A DNA stretch of 64,000 bases from Morella rubra (GCA_003952965.2 CM025851.1:8907647-8971646), one strand, 5' to 3'. Positions 24,333 through 37,104 are shown, counted from the stretch's first letter. The notes: generated by a model from the letters alone, not told the origin. Translations and numbers: made by a program.

Positions 24333-27025
24333 TCACCTTCTGAAACTCCTTGTTGTTGAAGGCTTTCCCTGATTGTCTCCATTTTCTTCTGGCAGCTTGA
24401 CGGCAGAATAGATCCCTGCCCCACATAGTGCGCCAAGGATGGGAGCAGTGAGGTAGACCCATATGGCTTTGTAGTTGTTTGCAGCTACGGCTGGCCCTAA
24501 TGTTCTCACTGGATTCATTGAAGCTCCGGTTGTTGCACTATAACATAGCAAAAGAAAGAGACTTGAATAGAACTCCAAAAGACTGCCTGAAATTTTAGGC
24601 ATTGTCATCACTGGTAAATTCCATTGCTGAATTCTGTTTTTACATTAAGAATTCAAATGGATCCTATGTTTGTGATATTATGGCTACCTTCTAAGGTGGG
24701 GTGTTTTTTTTAAGCACCTTCTAAGGTGGTTTTGCTGGAAGGGGAAGGATATATCCTCCTATACATTTGTAAACTTTGCACAGTGGAACTAAATACGACA
24801 TACAGTAAGCTGCCTGCAAGGACGATTTATGTTTTTCATACCCACTTTTGCTTTTAATTCTTTTGATTGGTACATTTTACTAGTTTTTAGCTGGAGAAGT
24901 TGCCTAGGAAAAAAAAAGCTGGAGAAGTTATCATTTCAGTAAGAGCAAACTAGCAAAACTTATTTTTCCTTTTGACATTCTGTTAAAGCTACTGGTCCAA
25001 ATGACCTGTGCTTTGTTGGGTTGGTACTCTTTTGTGATATGTTTGATGTCGTCCAGCTTAGAGTAAGTAGAGATACATACCCGGCCACGAGTATGTTGAG
25101 CATGACAGTTGCTCCTACCGCGATTCCCGCCAACTCTCCCACCTGCATCATGCAGAAAATACTTGGTCACTAATGCAACCATGTGTCCTACGAATTGAGA
25201 AACTTCCCAGTTGGACTTTATTACCTGCTCAAGCCAGTTAACTAAAATTGATTTTTTTTTTTACTTCCTCATCCTCAATTTGAAGATAACAAATAAAAAG
25301 AGTTCGAAGATGAGTATTCAGAAACCTAAATTCCAAGTGAATTTTAAATTGGAACAACCTAGACTGTCCCTCCTAACGTTTGATTTGGAGACCCAGGAAG
25401 AATTTCAGTTCGTTTCCCAAACTTGTTTCTATAAGAAGAGAAGTAGCCAAATCAACAAAAGACTGCATTGATCTACATGTAGAGCTCTGAGTTAATTAAC
25501 ATATTGTTGGTGTCGGATATACACACAGAAATATCTCGTAAATGTAACAGTTAAATGGACCTCATCCTATTTCTCTAAAGGTGTCCTAACATGGCCTCGA
25601 TCCTAGTGAAGTCAGTAACATGTAGTGCCATGTGGAAGTGGAACTTTTGCATGGCGACAAACGATTTGTATCGACTCTTGTCTCTTGGGCTTTGTGAGCC
25701 GAATATATTAAAAAAGAGCCTTCCGTAGACAGTCCGACATGGTCAAGAAAGCGAGGTTTCCGAAGACCTTCGGAACTAGAAGATATACATGGGCCTTCGG
25801 AACTGTTTCTCTTGGGATCAGTTTACAGCTTAGCAACTAATTAATAATTTAGTTTTTAAGCATGCATCCAGGGGTAAAATTTGGCTTGGCAAATGAACAC
25901 TCGAGTCTGTTTTGCAAATGGTCAAAAGAGATGCTTTTTTGGACGAACAAAAGTCTATAGAAAAGGGGTGTAGAAAAGACTATTCAATTAAATATATCTT
26001 TTAGAGTTGACTTTTGCCTGAGATTTATGGCACTGAAGCGTTTATAGGAGTTACGTACAGCTCTTGTGTCGGTGGCCACGGCAGTGACAACAAACATGAG
26101 GTTGAAGCTAATTATGAACTCCAAAGCAAAAGCTTGACCATATGGTCCTGAAGGGACAGTGACTCCCCCTCCCATTATGGGGTGGAAAATCTCCTTCAGT
26201 GCAAATGCAGCACAAAAAGACGCCACCACCTGTGCTCCAATATACATGGGCACCTGCCAAAGTAACAAGACCTTGTATGAGTCTAAGGACTTGCAGAATG
26301 TCTTGAAAGAGCATTAGCTTAATTATTTCAAATGAAGTCTTTTACTACATGTTTCCATGGGAAGTGTTTTAGGGCAGCAAAGGCAATCGTGATAGCTGGG
26401 TTGAGATGAGCCCCTGAGATGTGTCCGGTTGAGAGAATCACAATCATGACGGCGAGGCCAGTTGAAGCAGCGCAGCCAAGGAGGGTTTCTGAGCCTTCCG
26501 TCTTTTGGTTCACAATGGCTGTGGCTGTCCCAGCAAAGATCAGTATGAGAGTGCCTACGAACTCGGCCCCAACCTGGTTTTGACATCAATAGTAGATCAA
26601 CAATAGCGCGTTACTAAAACCGTGTACTCAAATATGGGCTAGTTTGGTTTTCATTTTGTTTTGACATAAAAATGCCTCTTGCCCTGACCCATGAAATATA
26701 CACGTAATGAAAAAATGGTTCTAGATTGTGAGCTTTCGACATAGAACCCTCTTCTCTCTCTCTGGGTGGTTTCTATCTGTGCGTGTGGCATATATACTAC
26801 CTTTTTTGCGAGAGGGACAGGAGGGGGTGGCAGTGAGCAAGAGACTCTGGGTAAGGTGCCTTCTTCCATGGCCCATTCTTCAACACTGAAGCACTTGCAG
26901 TTTTTGAGAAAGGATCTCTTTCCATTCCCACTTTTCTCTGCCTTGAACCCAGCAAAGAGAGGAGCACCTGGAGTCCCTGGTGTTGCAGGCGTTGAAGGTG
27001 CAGATGGAACTTCTTCGCTGTCCAT
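24333..27025 (-). CDS. NIP6-1: boric-acid channel aquaporin NIP6;1
   Basis: A plasma-membrane channel of the NIP II subgroup that in Arabidopsis moves boric acid to young tissues. Exons, in transcript order, are 26801-27025, 26349-26573, 26059-26253, 25081-25142 and 24333-24537; phases fit, giving 303 residues (about 305 in Arabidopsis). The pore boxes are NPA at residues 133-135 and NPV at 244-246, the combination typical of NIP6;1; NIP5;1 has NPS and NPV. Arg247 is the selectivity-filter arginine. The N terminus carries a TPGTPG repeat (15-20), which in NIP5;1 directs polar membrane placement, and the C terminus has the RSFRR phosphorylation-type tail. The start at MDSEEVPS is preferred over an in-frame ATG 45 nt upstream because the NIP6;1 family begins there. 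Confidence 0.97.
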
Positions 27026-27142
27026 CACTTCGATGCAGGGCTGAAATGAATAAATAACACTAGCAAACAAAGCACCAAAGTTCGAGAGGAGAAAAAAAAA
27101 TGTTAGTTTCTCTTAGTTTGTAAAGAGTACTGAGCTGTCTGA

Positions 27143-27150
27143 TATTTATA
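27143..27150 (-). promoter_or_regulatory. TATA box of NIP6;1
   Basis: TATAAATA on the minus strand, about 118 nt upstream of the NIP6;1 ATG. That would give a 5' UTR of about 85-90 nt. No AUGUAA minimal upstream frame, the boron-sensing element known from NIP5;1, occurs in this leader. Confidence 0.6.
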
Positions 27151-30100
27151 ATGGGAGGTCGGTTGACTTGGGGAATCCCAAGGGAAAAAACAGATCGAAC
27201 AGAAATTAGTGGCTAGAAGTGCTGTGAATGGGGAAAGAAAGTAGCTATGGCCATGGAAGTGGACTGTGGGACATTGCCGGGAGTCTTGAAGTTGGGACTC
27301 TCTCTTTTTTTTTTTTAATTATTATTTTAAGTTGGGACTTTGGAAGAGGCTTTTAACACGAGACATGAATTGTGGACTTACTGTCCCTGCTTCAGAGGGA
27401 TTCCTTTTTTTTTTGTGTGGTGTTTTATTTTTCTTTTCCGGGTTTTCTTCTATCAAATGTCTCATCACTTCATAGTGGAGCCTCTGTTTATGAGTGGGTG
27501 TGCGAGACTGTACCAGAAGAGAGAGTGATGATTCTTGGTAGGTCAATTTGTACCATTCTTTTCCGGAGCGTAGGTAAATTGGCAGTACCAACATTTGTAA
27601 CCTCTTCCGCTGGTTACAAAAGCAATCTTTGATTTTTTTTTTTTTTTAGTTCTAAGTAAGCAATCTTTGATTAGAAAAAAAAAAAGAAGAAGCAATCTTT
27701 GAATGGACGTGTATGCGTGGTTGGTAAATTCTGGAGGCAGAAGAAAAGTCATCTTTGTTGATGGTGTATTAATGGATGGCTGCTTTACCCTCCCTTTTTC
27801 TTTTGTCTCTCACTGGGGAGAACTTTTGACCATGAGATATATATGATTCATATAAAGTAATTTGTGAACAACTTGGAGACAATTTGACTGGATTCTAAGT
27901 TGCCCCAATCATGAACCTGATACAACCTATATCGCCATATGTTCCTCTTTTTAAATCAAGAGCTTTCACAGATTTCTCGATCTCAAGTAAATTTTTTCGA
28001 ACCATTTTTGCCTTCTGTATTTTGGTTTCTCAGAAGGGTTTCCCTACGCAGGGAGCAGGGCATCTTCTTCAACCATTTTACCATGGTTATTGCATATATA
28101 TAGATCCTGGATTCCCTTTTTAGCTCGATCGTTGATCCATGGAAGTTGAGTGGTTCATCTGCACTGGAGCTAGTGATTAATGTTATATTCTGCCCGTCAT
28201 GGAAAATCAAGATAATTGAAAGTACTGGCCTGGTTTGTTGGGTGCTCTAGTTCTTGGTGGATCTTTCAAACTACTCTAAAGCAGTTTAAGAAGATGCTGA
28301 ACCCAACCAATTCAACAGAGAATTTCAGGAATGAGAATCTAACTGTACGTATCTGTCTGATTATATATGTAGCTAATAGTGCATTTTATACTAAGCGTTC
28401 AAGGATTCTGAAAATAGCACCCAGTATAACAGAGTGCTGCTAGCCTGCTATCAACTCTCTCTTCTAAATATGCAGCAAATGGATATGAATAAAACAGCAA
28501 AAGGTGTGGCTCTGGACTAGCGAATTGGTCCGTGCTAACTCAGAACATGTTCTTCACTGTTAGGAACAGTTTTATTTGGTGGGTGGTGGGGTAAATTCGT
28601 GGGTTGCTTGGAATCTTCAAGGAGCTAGAAAGCCTACGACAGCGTAGGTTGAACAGTACTCGAAAGTCTTGGATGAGCATCAAGCTCCCGATGAACAGAA
28701 AAAGACTGCCACAAAGAAACTCATACTAGTAGCTAGATAGCGATCGTGGATAAAAATAAAATAGTGGCTTGGGATACCTTTGAACATGTTCAGAATAACC
28801 TTGTATTTATTTTAAACAAGTGAAAAAAACAAACACCCTAAAAGTTTCATCAAGGAAGAATAAGTATATATATATATCGGTGGCACACATCCCACAAATT
28901 AAAAGCAGTATAGATGCTCAGAGACTCCTATTTTAGCAAGTTAGGGAATCTATGATCAGTTAAGTTACCCCAAATATTAGAAGACTTCTTCTTCCATACT
29001 ACAATGCTGCAGAAAGCAAGATGGTTGTGGAGAAAAGCTAGAGACGCAGTCCACAATTACGATTTCTTGAAAAGCTTGCTAGGGTTAGACGTAATTTATG
29101 GCAGGTCGGATATAAGACTGGGTTTTATATATAACAACTTGTTTCGCAAAAGAGGGATCACAAAAGTAAAAGAGCAGACGTTTTCTATGATCTTGCTTTC
29201 AGGTGACGGAAAGAACCCAAAAGATCACTGATTACGCTAAAAAGTTATAACTTCCATGACGGACTTAAAAGGCATGCAATGCATGATACGGATGAATGGA
29301 TGATGAAAGTTAAGAGCTAGACTGCCAAATAATAAGTTCCTTGTGTCAAACCTTGGTGGCATGCATTTTTTTTATCATTTTGTCCAGCACTGAGCTTGCA
29401 CTGCATCAATGTCTAGCATAGCCGAAGTATGTGTATTAGTTTCCCCCTCCCCCAGTTACTATGTGGTTTGAGGCTTTCTTAGCTTTTAGATCCCTTCAAG
29501 TTCAACCAACAAAGCATTTTCTCAGCTTTTGTGACTCGGCCAGTGCAGAGGCTATTTTACAGATAACTCCACCACGGAGTGCTGAGCAAGACTCCGCCCA
29601 TTGAAGCCTTTCCCACAACAAACATTTTCTCTATTAAGCATGCTTATTTGGAATTAGAAAATCACGGGCACCCCCTACCACCATCGAAAAATCCGGTTTA
29701 TATCCAAATAACAACTAGAGGGGGAGAGTAGGTGTTATCCTTTTAAAAATTGTCGACTCGAGATTGAATAAATATTAACTCAATCAACAAAATAAATAAA
29801 TAAAATTAAATAAACTCCAATGAGATTTTGTTGACAAAGTGGAAAACTTTCAAAAGAAAAACCTCGTACTATTTGCGCCACTTAAAATCTACTAAGAAGT
29901 AAAATCTTACAAACAATGATTTAGACATGGACAACTCTTGTTGTTTGACTTTGACTACCCCGATGTAATAATCCAGGTACTCCAACCCTAACTCGCTCCG
30001 TGCAATTAACCTTTAACCCTTTGAAATTCTTCTTATGAACTTTTTGCGAACAATCTCGTTCTTCAACACCGGAACTCCATTAGCCAAACTCCTTTAGCAT

Positions 30101-30430
30101 TCTTGAAGGCTTCATAGAGGAAGGTTGGTTATAATGGTGATTGAATCTGAAGAAAATTTGGGTAGTTTAAGTGCATGAATCTCTAAAGAATTTTTTCTCT
30201 CAAATAGGCCTTGAATAAAAATATGAAATGACCTTCTTAAGGTTTCTTGGATGACCTCTCAAAAGTATTTATAAAATGGGTTGAGTTGTGAAGATTTTTC
30301 CAAGTCCTTCGTAAGAGTGAGACCAGCTACTCTTAAAAAATTATTTAATCTCTTAAACACTTTGACCAAACTTATCCAAGATTATCCTAGAGAAAAATAC
30401 AACTCAATTTGAATTTAAATTTGACATAAA
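27151..30430. other. gene-free region between NIP6;1 and a LINE relic
   Basis: Contains T-rich and A-rich runs and a short TA tract near 28867. Small open frames, such as 29004-29231, have no family resemblance. No gene or RNA can be supported. Confidence 0.5.
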
Positions 30431-31830
30431 ATTTTGCCAATACTCAAATTACAAAAGAATGGAAACAATTTTGGAGTTTGAAGCTTCCGGATCCTATTAA
30501 GCATTTTCTATGGCGAGTGCATGGAAAGCTTTGACAATCCGATCTCAGCTAGCCAGAGTTATCTAAAATGCTCCACTGAATTTCTACTTCGTGTTAGCTC
30601 TGTGAGTCTGAAGAAGAAACTATGGAGCATCTATTTTTACTTTGTCCTTTTTGTTGAGCACAGAACGCAATACCAAATACTCTCAGACAAATATTTACAT
30701 GATTTGACAACTGTCTATATTCACAGAAAAAAGTATTTTGATTTTACTCACGTAATCAAAATTTTACAAATTCTCGACTCTCACACCGTACCTTCCTCAC
30801 AATCTCTCTCAACCCACTATGGTTGCTCTTCACAGAGGCACACCGAACTCACAAGATTTCGTATTTATATAGCAAAACATCTGTGTTAAACGGAGAAATT
30901 CTTCAAGATTTGCTGCTTGCAAATCTTGTCGTCGGTGCAATTACTCCTTTGTCGATGGTGATTGGAATTGTCAACATTTGCGGCTTGCAAATCTTGACGT
31001 TTGAGGGGCGTGGACTTTCACGCCAACACTTTTGCCGCTGTGTTTGGAGACAAGCTGCCTGGCCATTATAAATAGATATGGCGACTTCAGGTTTTGCCTG
31101 ATTGTGAACTGGATTAAAATTGCCATTAATCAAGACAAGTCTTAATATTAACCCCTCAGAAGAACACGCTTTCGTGCTTTATGCAACGCACGGTAGCTAT
31201 GGACACGTTGTTGTTCGCTCCGAATAAAAAAGTGTATAACCTTACTCCCGTGGATCCTAACCCAAGTCTTCAACGAGTTCAAAGATGTCGCAAAGAGCAC
31301 TTGGCCGCTTGGGTACTGGAGAGAGCGAAACCGGATCTCAGGATTTTGGACATCCCCTTCTCCCGGGTTTGTCAAGATTCATACTGATGCTGCAGTCAGA
31401 GCCTCTTGTGGTGCGATAGCTTGCAAATACTATAATCATCCGCGCCTTGTCCAATGGGCCCGATCGATCAGAAATTCTCTCCCGGATGTCGCCACTTATG
31501 ACGGAACTCATGGCTATCCACATAGCGGTAGGTGAAGCAATGTCAAGATATTTGGAGCAGGTAGTGTTTGAAAGTGATTCTTTCATTTCCAATACAGGTA
31601 TAGGGAGCATTAGCCAGTCAGTGGAGGAGACCCTGGTACCATCATTGAAGTCATTTGTGAGATGACATCGAGTAAACCATCGTGGAGTTTTGCGAAAGTT
31701 TCAAGCCAAGTAAAATTGAATGCAGATTACTTGGCTACATGTTCTTCCCACATGCACGCACTTCCTCCCCATACATAATGCCGACTTTGCAAAACTTGCA
31801 TAAAAGTTGGGTTCATATTGGACTTGTCTG
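30430..31830 (+). mobile_element. decayed LINE 3' end (zinc-binding and RNase H parts)
   Basis: Translated pieces on the plus strand match the C-terminal half of a plant non-LTR retrotransposon. Near 30485-30660 the reverse-transcriptase zinc-binding motif is visible (IKHFLWR, then EETMEHLF.LCPF). Near 31360-31490 an RNase H start is visible (PGFVKIHTDAA with GAIACKY), followed by an ELMAIHIAVGEA...FESD segment in another frame. Stops and frameshifts interrupt the reading throughout, so it is non-functional. The interval of about 30700-31070 does not fit the LINE and may be a later insertion. Confidence 0.7.
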
Positions 31831-31988
31831 AAATTATTTTTTTTTTCTCTTTTGACAAGATGCCAATTAGCCCATTTAATATGGAAAACAAAAATATAAA
31901 AAAGTTAACCAGTCCCTTCTAGCTATTTTGACTTCCAGGCATCCCGCAAGTATGATCAACACAACTTTTCCAGTCCCATACACAAAGA

Positions 31989-32231
31989 AGAAATACTGCC
32001 TCTATAGCTTGTCCACACATAATATTGCCCAAGCTACGTTCTCACAACGCACATGCTGTGAAGAATGTAGAATTCGCTTTCTTTTTTGGAGATCTTATCC
32101 CTTCAAGAAATACTGCCTCTATGGCTTGTCCGCACATATTGCCCAAGCTAAGTTCCCACAACGCCCATGCTGTGAAGAATGTAGAATTTGCTTCTTCTTT
32201 TTTTTTTTTTTTGGAGATCTTATCCCTTCAA
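31989..32231. repeat. two-unit tandem repeat of about 120 bp
   Basis: A unit beginning AGAAATACTGCCTCTAT and ending GGAGATCTTATCCCTTCA occurs twice head to tail (31989-32106 and 32107-32231). The second copy has a longer T run. No coding role is evident. Confidence 0.85.
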
Positions 32232-33133
32232 GTGTTCCAATACTACTTAACGTAGTTTTTTGGCAAATTTCTATTCAGCTACAACATGTCACTACATGAA
32301 TGTTAAGACCCACTATTTAGTACCCTTATTTTCACAAATCTAATTCGAGTAAAATTACCCACCATAATTAGCTTCTTAATCTCATCAGTAGTCGATCGAC
32401 AGAGTCACTTTTTTCTCCCCCATTGAAATCATTGTGATAGTGTTCTTGAGATTACTTTTTGGATTCCAGCTATTCAAGTTACCTTTCGGAGTCACTAGCT
32501 GTGCTTTTTCAGTGAATTGTCCTTCTCATGGGGAGGACGCGATGTTTCTTGCTATAAGAGAGGATATTAATAAATTTACATAACATTTAAAAAAAAAAAA
32601 AAAATCCTTCTAATCAATTTTTGTTTTTGGCGGAAGACAAATGGACCCAAAGTTGCTTGTGGTCATGGGTCTCATGTCCAACTCCTCTCATAAGAGGCCC
32701 TTGGGTTGGCTCGTAGGATGTTTTGGCAAGATCTGAAACTACAAACCCAGCCTTAAAGGTCTTTTCGGCATTTGCGGTCCATGAAAGTCCTTCGTTCTCT
32801 AGGCTTCCAGTACGCATGGTTCCTCTCTCGTTCAGATGATCGTCTTCCTCCGTCCATTTCGTCCTTGCATAGTTTTGGCGTCCTGAAACCGGTGAATCGG
32901 AAGGTATCGAAGGAGAATAACATGCTTATTCCAATCCACTGCAAGATTCACCAGGTGCAAATCATTCTGCTTCTCCGCTGCTTTTTGTATTCCTGTCGTC
33001 ATTGTTCCTCTAAACGAGAGCTGACCGAATCCGACGAGTCGGATTTAACTGGGGTTTCAGTTCAGTTTGTTTGATATAATTTTTTTAATGAAAAAGTAAT
33101 GGAGCGTGTTAGAAAGTAAGTAGAGAGAATATT

Positions 33134-33343
33134 TAGGTTGTGATTGAGTATTAAAATTTTGGGATGGTTAAAATTTTAGAGTATTGAAATTAGTAAAAAA
33201 GTGAAAAGAGAGGATTTGAATGAATTTTTTATATTTATTATAATAAAAAATAATATTTTTATCAATAGAGAGATTATATTATAATTATTTTATGGTGTTA
33301 AAATTTTGAAAGACCTAAAATTTTAATAAATAATCACACCTTA
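33134..33343. mobile_element. MITE, AAAATTTT-core family, copy 2
   Basis: The ends are inverted: TAGGTTGTGATT on the left and AATCACACCTTA on the right, each continuing into TTAAAATTTT. The body resembles the element at 54850-55050, sharing GAGAGATTATATT and GTGTTAAAATTTT. It is non-coding. Confidence 0.75.
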
Positions 33344-33445
33344 ATGTAATTTTATTTTATGAAAGAATATTGAAGTTATTGTTAACATGTATTGAAATTT
33401 ACGTGAAGAATTTGACTGTGGGCTAGCTCAAATGTTTACTTGGAT

Positions 33446-33641
33446 TGGGCCTCCTTTGACAGTAAAGGTCCACACTTGGGCTGGGCTTTATATCCATGTT
33501 GGATCGACTTCTCTCTTTAGATATGCCAACCAGGGTCGGATCTAATCTGACGTGTCAACTTCGGCATCCCGGGCTTCCTACCTATTTGGATTCTCTTTTT
33601 CTAAGAACGAAAATAGGGCCCATGTTGATTCGAATTGGGCT
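33446..33641. promoter_or_regulatory. cluster of TGGGCY site II elements upstream of uL16
   Basis: Five TGGGCC/TGGGCT (or complement) boxes occur in 200 bp: 33446, 33477, 33482, 33617 and 33636. In plants these TCP-binding site II boxes cluster in promoters of ribosomal and organelle-biogenesis genes. The position before a 5'-UTR-like GA-rich exon (about 33700-33830) fits the promoter of uL16. Confidence 0.5.
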
Positions 33642-34335
33642 CTCTTCGAAAATTGTCCATTCCAAACTTAACGAGGGTATTTCGTAACTTTGACAATTGA
33701 AAAAACCAGTGCGCCAGAGCGAGAGGAGAGAGAGAGGGGGGGGGGGGAAGCGAGGAAGAGAAGCGGTTTGGCTTCATTGGCGGTCTCAAAGCTGAGAAAA
33801 CGAGGAGGAAAACAGAAACGGAAAGTAAGGACGTTTCGTTTTGATCGTTTCACTTATTCTTAAACCCATATTTTCTGGTAGATGTGTATCGGTTACTTAC
33901 GCTTGTCATTCATTGTCTGGTTCCTAATTGGCTTCGGATTTTAATTGAAGCAACATTGAAGACTGGATTTGTAGTTTTTGTAAAACCAGACGCTTGTGAT
34001 TCAAGATTGGGTTTCTTTGACACTAGGGTTCTAGGTAAAACAATTTATACGGAGATTGGTTCATTGTTGTTCTTCTTGGATTTTAATTAGCTAGTTGGTT
34101 GTTGATGAAAGAAGGATTCAATTGGGCTCAGCTTGTGATTTGGGGTATGCTTTCAAATTCAGAGAAGAATAAGCTGAGATTGAATTTTGAGTTTTTAATT
34201 CTTGATGGCTTTTAAAAATTAGGGTAAAAAAAAATATCGATTGGGCTTCAATTTAGATTGATTTAGGTGATTCTGAAAATATTGTTGAAGGGTCTCAAAA
34301 TAAGCTGAGCATTGAAGTGTTTTGAGAATTTTTAT

Positions 34336-34514
34336 CTTTGGGGATGTTCGTTTTGGTAAGATTTTTAGAATTTAAAGTGTTTTGAGAATTTTGAATGTGA
34401 TGTTAAAGTTTATTGGTATATATGCAGAAGTTGTTGATTTGTATTGGTATTTGAATATGTTCGGTTTGTAAATCCTAAAATTTATAATACAAACCAAAAC
34501 GAACATTCCCAAAG
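34336..34514. mobile_element. MITE, copy 3, inside the presumed uL16 5' intron
   Basis: The inverted ends CTTTGGGGATGTTCGTTTTG and (reverse-complemented) CTTTGGGAATGTTCGTTTTG match except for one base. The 179-bp element is AT-rich and non-coding. It lies within what appears to be the 5'-UTR intron of uL16. Confidence 0.75.
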
Positions 34515-35136
34515 TTCAGAGGATTATGATGGTGTTGCCTTGTCCTTGAAGGATTTGAGGCGTTGGGTTGTGGTGATAGACAACGATTTCAATGAATATA
34601 ATACCAAGAAGAATGCTGCAGTGCAAATTCCTTTCGGTAATTCTGGGACAGTTTCTCAATCTATGCCGATGAATCACCAACCCCACGCGCTAACCAACGG
34701 AAGCTTAATGTTTCCTTGTAAAAATTTTAACTTTTTGAAAAAAATTCTAAAAAAGTTGAAAATTTTAATTGGGGTTTTTGTTCAGTTTGTTTGAGCATTT
34801 CCTGCAGTCCACGGGCCCACTCATGGACCTACTTTACCAATTTCTGGCACCGAATGAAAAAGGAACCAGCTTTTTAGGTTTAATATTCGAAGTTCTTTAA
34901 CTTAACCACTGAAAAAATCTGTTTTCTCTCGAATATGTTCAGTGTTGGTCGCCCCTAAAATTCACTAAATTTTTCTTTAGATCAAGCTTATTTGTAGATC
35001 GAGTGTTATAAGTTGGTGTATTAAAGCTGTGAAATTGGTACTTCGGTTATCATTCTGGGATATTTTTCATGGGTTTGATATGCAGGGTTGCTTTTCCAGG
35101 GCCTATTCGTCATAGTTATAAATTTTGAACCAGACG

Positions 35137-35577
35137 ATGTCTTCGAGAATGCTACTTGGATGGACTAAAAAATGTAAAGGAAGAATTCACGGAGTATCTT
35201 GTCGAGGCAATCGAATTAGCTTCGGTAGATATGCTCTTCAGGCACTTGAGCCCGCGCGGATCACATCGAAACAAATAGAAGCCGGGCGGCGAGCCATTTC
35301 ACGAACTGTGCAGCGTGGTGGACAAATATGGACGCGTGTAATCGCAGACAAACCAGTTACAGCAAAACCCGCGGAAACTCGAATGGGGAGAGGAAAAGGA
35401 GGTACCAAATATTGGGCAGCCGTGGTTAAACCGGGTAGAATACTCTATGAAATTGGCGGAACTGCAGAAAGTGTAGCCAAAAAGGCGATTGCAATAGCGG
35501 CATCCAAAATGCCCATTCGAACTAAATTCGTTGCTGGCTCCAGTAAGTTACCCCTAGATAGTGTTTATGCACATTAG
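35137..35577 (+). CDS. plastid-type ribosomal protein uL16, nuclear copy
   Basis: Encodes a 146-residue bacterial-type uL16, part of the organellar large-subunit central protuberance and peptidyl-transferase neighbourhood. The body ([76 protein letters not shown]) follows the plastid rpl16 product far more closely than the plant mitochondrial one. The start is the ATG giving [12 protein letters not shown]. The N terminus is divergent and a few residues shorter than in plastid uL16, and is basic with no acidic residues, so it could be a short targeting sequence. A 5'-UTR intron probably ends at about 35086 (TATGCAG). It sits between plant nuclear genes and has site II boxes upstream, so it is not a fresh plastid insert. 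Plastid or mitochondrial destination is undecided. Confidence 0.8.
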   Translation: MSSRMLLGWTKKCKGRIHGVSCRGNRISFGRYALQALEPARITSKQIEAGRRAISRTVQRGGQIWTRVIADKPVTAKPAETRMGRGKGGTKYWAAVVKPGRILYEIGGTAESVAKKAIAIAASKMPIRTKFVAGSSKLPLDSVYAH

Positions 35578-37100
35578 TAACATGTTATGTGCACAAATAT
35601 GCATATGACTATGTAAATGTACTTGTATTTCAACATGTTGATTTTCCTTTTTATGCCCTGAAATGGGGTTGAGACTGCATGTTTGATAACATAAAAAATG
35701 GTGGCAGGCACGCCGTCGAAGGGAGAGAGTTGAAATGTTCCTGTTGAGGCTGCTGATGATTGCGGGATCCTTCCAAATGCGGATGCAGAATCAACTTTGT
35801 TTTTGTGGCTAAAACCTTCAACAGGAGAATTCTTTCCAATTTGTATTGAATGTCTAAAATCACGGAACGCTGTACTTTGAGGAAGTCTTGCTCTGAGTCG
35901 AATAAATTGAAAGATCAATATCGTCTAATCTTAAGTTAGTTTTACGTTTCATTTTGTTGTGACCTGATAGCCCCATCAAAGCGGGAAGAGTAGCCTTGAT
36001 CATGGAGCGCGGTAGTGCGTTTCTTTCGGTGGAGAAAAACAGGGGAAACGTGGGTCTACGTGGGGTGTGTGTGTCATATGTGAGTGCTATGTTGGTCGGA
36101 AGAATAACAGGAGAGCTGTGTGGGATATAGTTGAGCTGCGTGAAGAGGAGAAAAAGAGCTCGTGTAGGAGCTGCGGGTGCTGCAGAGTGCAGAGTAGGTA
36201 GTGGGTCAGTGAGACGGTCTACAAAAAAGGAGGGGTTTGGGGCTGGTGGGAGGACTCGTATTGTTTGAGGTATGAGAGAAGGGTAGAAAACTGCTCGGGG
36301 ATCTCTTTTGCACCATAGTTTTACTTCCCCATCTCGAGTGATAGTTCTTTCTCAGTTCAGGTTGCAAAAAAGGAGGGGTTTGGGGCTGGAATCCCTTGAG
36401 AAGAATGACAAACGCCGAATAAAAAAGGTAGTCTGGTTCTCTTTGGTCCAATGCCCGCGCGATTTTTTAGCTTGGCCCAATACCCGCCGCTTGCCTTTTA
36501 GATTAGTTTTCATAGGTCTTCCGATTATAATGCTACCATGTCATTCCCCGCTCCATTGCTTTGTTTCCGGGTGGTGGATGATCTCTTGATATTTTGTGCA
36601 GATCTTGTCCTTCTCAGTTCTTTAAACAGATATAGGTTAAGTGGACGTAGAATATATATCCCTTTCAAGCGGACACGTTTCCAAACCTTAAAATTTTAAA
36701 ATATTTAGTGAATGTTGTGAAAATAGAAAAAATTAGAGTTTTATTGAATTTTGTAAGAAAATGGTAGAAAAAAAGTAAAATTTTATAAAAGTTAGTGAAA
36801 AAAAAAAAAGAAAGATGATTTGATGGTGCCAGAAAATTTTAAAGCTTATTATTATTATTTGTAAATTTAGAATAAAAATAAAAATAAAAATAATATTGTT
36901 GTAGACTCAGTTGATTGAAAAACCGAAGTAGAAAATTTTATAATAAAATTCCTGTTGCATCTAAAAATTCTTAAAAGTTTCAGCAAACGTGTTGCTTTCT
37001 AGGAGGCCGAGTTGTCCCAGTTGACTTTTCGTAGCCCCTTGCTGAGTCGTATCGCGGTCATGTAGCATATATTTAAACCTAACCCAAAAAAACCCACAGG
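35578..37100. other. intergenic, uL16 to FDM-like gene
   Basis: The uL16 3' UTR comes first. A 23-bp direct repeat (starting AAAAAAGGAGGGGTTTGG) occurs near 36224 and 36366. An AT-rich MITE-like stretch follows at 36672-36880. No gene is supported. Confidence 0.5.
36672..36880. mobile_element. degenerate MITE copy related to 42071-42352
   Basis: Shares TTAGAGTTTTATTG(A/G)ATTTTG and the following GTGAAAAA-rich body with the reverse complement of the element at 42071-42352. The ends are worn, so limits are approximate. Confidence 0.5.
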
Positions 37101-37104
37101 TATA

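Noticed and set aside
29004-29231. Plus-strand frame with WRKARDAVHNYDFLKSLLG
   Set aside because: I considered it a gene fragment, but no family could be recognised and nothing beside it is coding.
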